Shown here: positions 6,120 through 6,505 of the stretch, in pieces | How positions within the stretch are numbered: the stretch's first letter is position 1 | Layout of the letters: every line of letters begins with the position of its first letter | Assembly (NCBI GenBank): GCA_902783765.1 | Contig: CACZSB010000089.1 | Span: forward strand, 1-6,505 | From: an uncultured Lachnospiraceae bacterium | GTDB taxonomy: Bacteria; Bacillota; Clostridia; Lachnospirales; Lachnospiraceae | DNA: 6,505 nucleotides | Direction: 5' to 3' | Program-made: the position numbers and the translations under genes | Notes under the pieces: model-generated | Database searches by the model: none | What the model saw: only the letters and a program-made list of their open reading frames with translations | What the model was told of the DNA's origin: nothing

Positions 6120-6505
6120 TTATTCTCTATTCCATACTCCGTCAGAACAGATTACCTGGGGATTCTGGTTTCGCCTGTCATGACCTACAGCATGTTTCTT
6201 TAAATTGAAGCAATATAACTCCGTCCAATCCGACACGGTTCCGGCATAGCGAACCTTCGTTTCCTCCGCAAGCATAATCGTGTGATTATATCCTGCGTAT
6301 GTCATGTGCTGCAGGTTTTTAGGCAGGCTCAATTCCTTTAATGCGCTTCCGCACTCCAGATTTCTAATAGAAATAATGCTTTCCGGGAGAATCAGTTTCT
6401 GCAGGTTTGTGTTTTTCTTAATGTTCATATTGACTATTGTCACGGGCTTTCCGTTCCACTTTTTCGGAATCTCGGGCATTGCTTCTGAGCCCTCATAGCC
6501 ACACA
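6120..6505 (-). CDS. BspA-type leucine-rich repeat protein, C-terminal part (5' end beyond window)
   Basis: The minus-strand frame ends at TAA (6122-6120) and stays open to the right edge, reading Cys-Gly-Tyr-Glu-Gly-Ser-Glu-Ala upstream of the first visible Met (6479). That Met is therefore probably internal and the gene is 5'-truncated. Residues such as NLQKLILPESIISIRNLECGSALKEL show the LRR_5 (BspA/TpLRR) pattern of Leu/Ile-rich units with a LxLPxxxxxI spacing. The ending VRYAGTVSDWTEL...VICSDG is typical of the last unit in this family. Such proteins are usually secreted or surface-bound and bind host or matrix ligands, but the N-terminal signal and any anchor lie outside the window. No anchor follows the LRR here. 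It is on the same strand as the ATPase and 120 bases upstream of it. Co-transcription is possible but not shown. Confidence 0.75.
   Translation of the reverse strand, partial: CGYEGSEAMPEIPKKWNGKPVTIVNMNIKKNTNLQKLILPESIISIRNLECGSALKELSLPKNLQHMTYAGYNHTIMLAEETKVRYAGTVSDWTELYCFNLKKHAVGHDRRNQNPQVICSDGVWNRE

Noticed and set aside
6087..6203. GGGAGGTG followed by a TTG codon as a small plus-strand gene
   Set aside because: The frame is short (about 34 codons), lies antisense to the LRR coding region, and its ribosome-like site is explained by the inverted repeat of the ATPase site.

Overview
The window looks like chromosomal DNA from a Gram-positive Clostridia-type bacterium, most likely Lachnospiraceae or a close gut relative. 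That placement is an inference from family resemblance: a long-form nicotinate phosphoribosyltransferase, a DUF2974/Mbeg1-like hydrolase, a DUF4143 ATPase, a BspA-type leucine-rich repeat protein and strong purine-rich Shine-Dalgarno sites. No rRNA, tRNA, CRISPR array or recognisable insertion sequence was found.

Left part (1-3353, plus strand, GC-rich): a tightly packed NAD salvage operon. It holds the 3' part of pncB (nicotinate to NaMN), then nadE (NaAD to NAD), then nadD (NaMN to NaAD) fused in frame to a HAD-family phosphatase domain. The genes overlap by 1 and 4 bases, so translation is probably coupled. Together they cover the whole Preiss-Handler route from nicotinate to NAD.

Middle (3340-4452, plus strand): a DUF2974/Mbeg1-like alpha/beta hydrolase gene whose natural start overlaps the end of nadD-HAD by 14 bases. 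An in-frame TAG at codon 58 interrupts it. Just before the TAG sits a 6-bp hairpin followed by a seven-T run, which resembles an intrinsic terminator. The gene is most likely a pseudogene, and the nad operon transcript may end there.

Right part (about 4453-6505, minus strand, more AT-rich): a 116-bp gap with no recognised content, an orphan AAA/DUF4143 ATPase with an intact Walker A, Walker B and PD-(D/E)xK-like triad, a highly structured 119-bp intergenic region, and the C-terminal part of a BspA-like LRR protein that runs off the right edge. The structured gap carries three exact copies of an 11-mer at an exact 33-bp period. It also holds two nearly concentric inverted repeats, the outer of which covers the ATPase ribosome binding site. 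The change in strand, base composition and gene type near 4450 suggests an accessory segment next to core metabolism.

The items most worth a second look are the NadD-HAD fusion, the amber codon with its terminator-like hairpin, and the repeat-rich ATPase control region.
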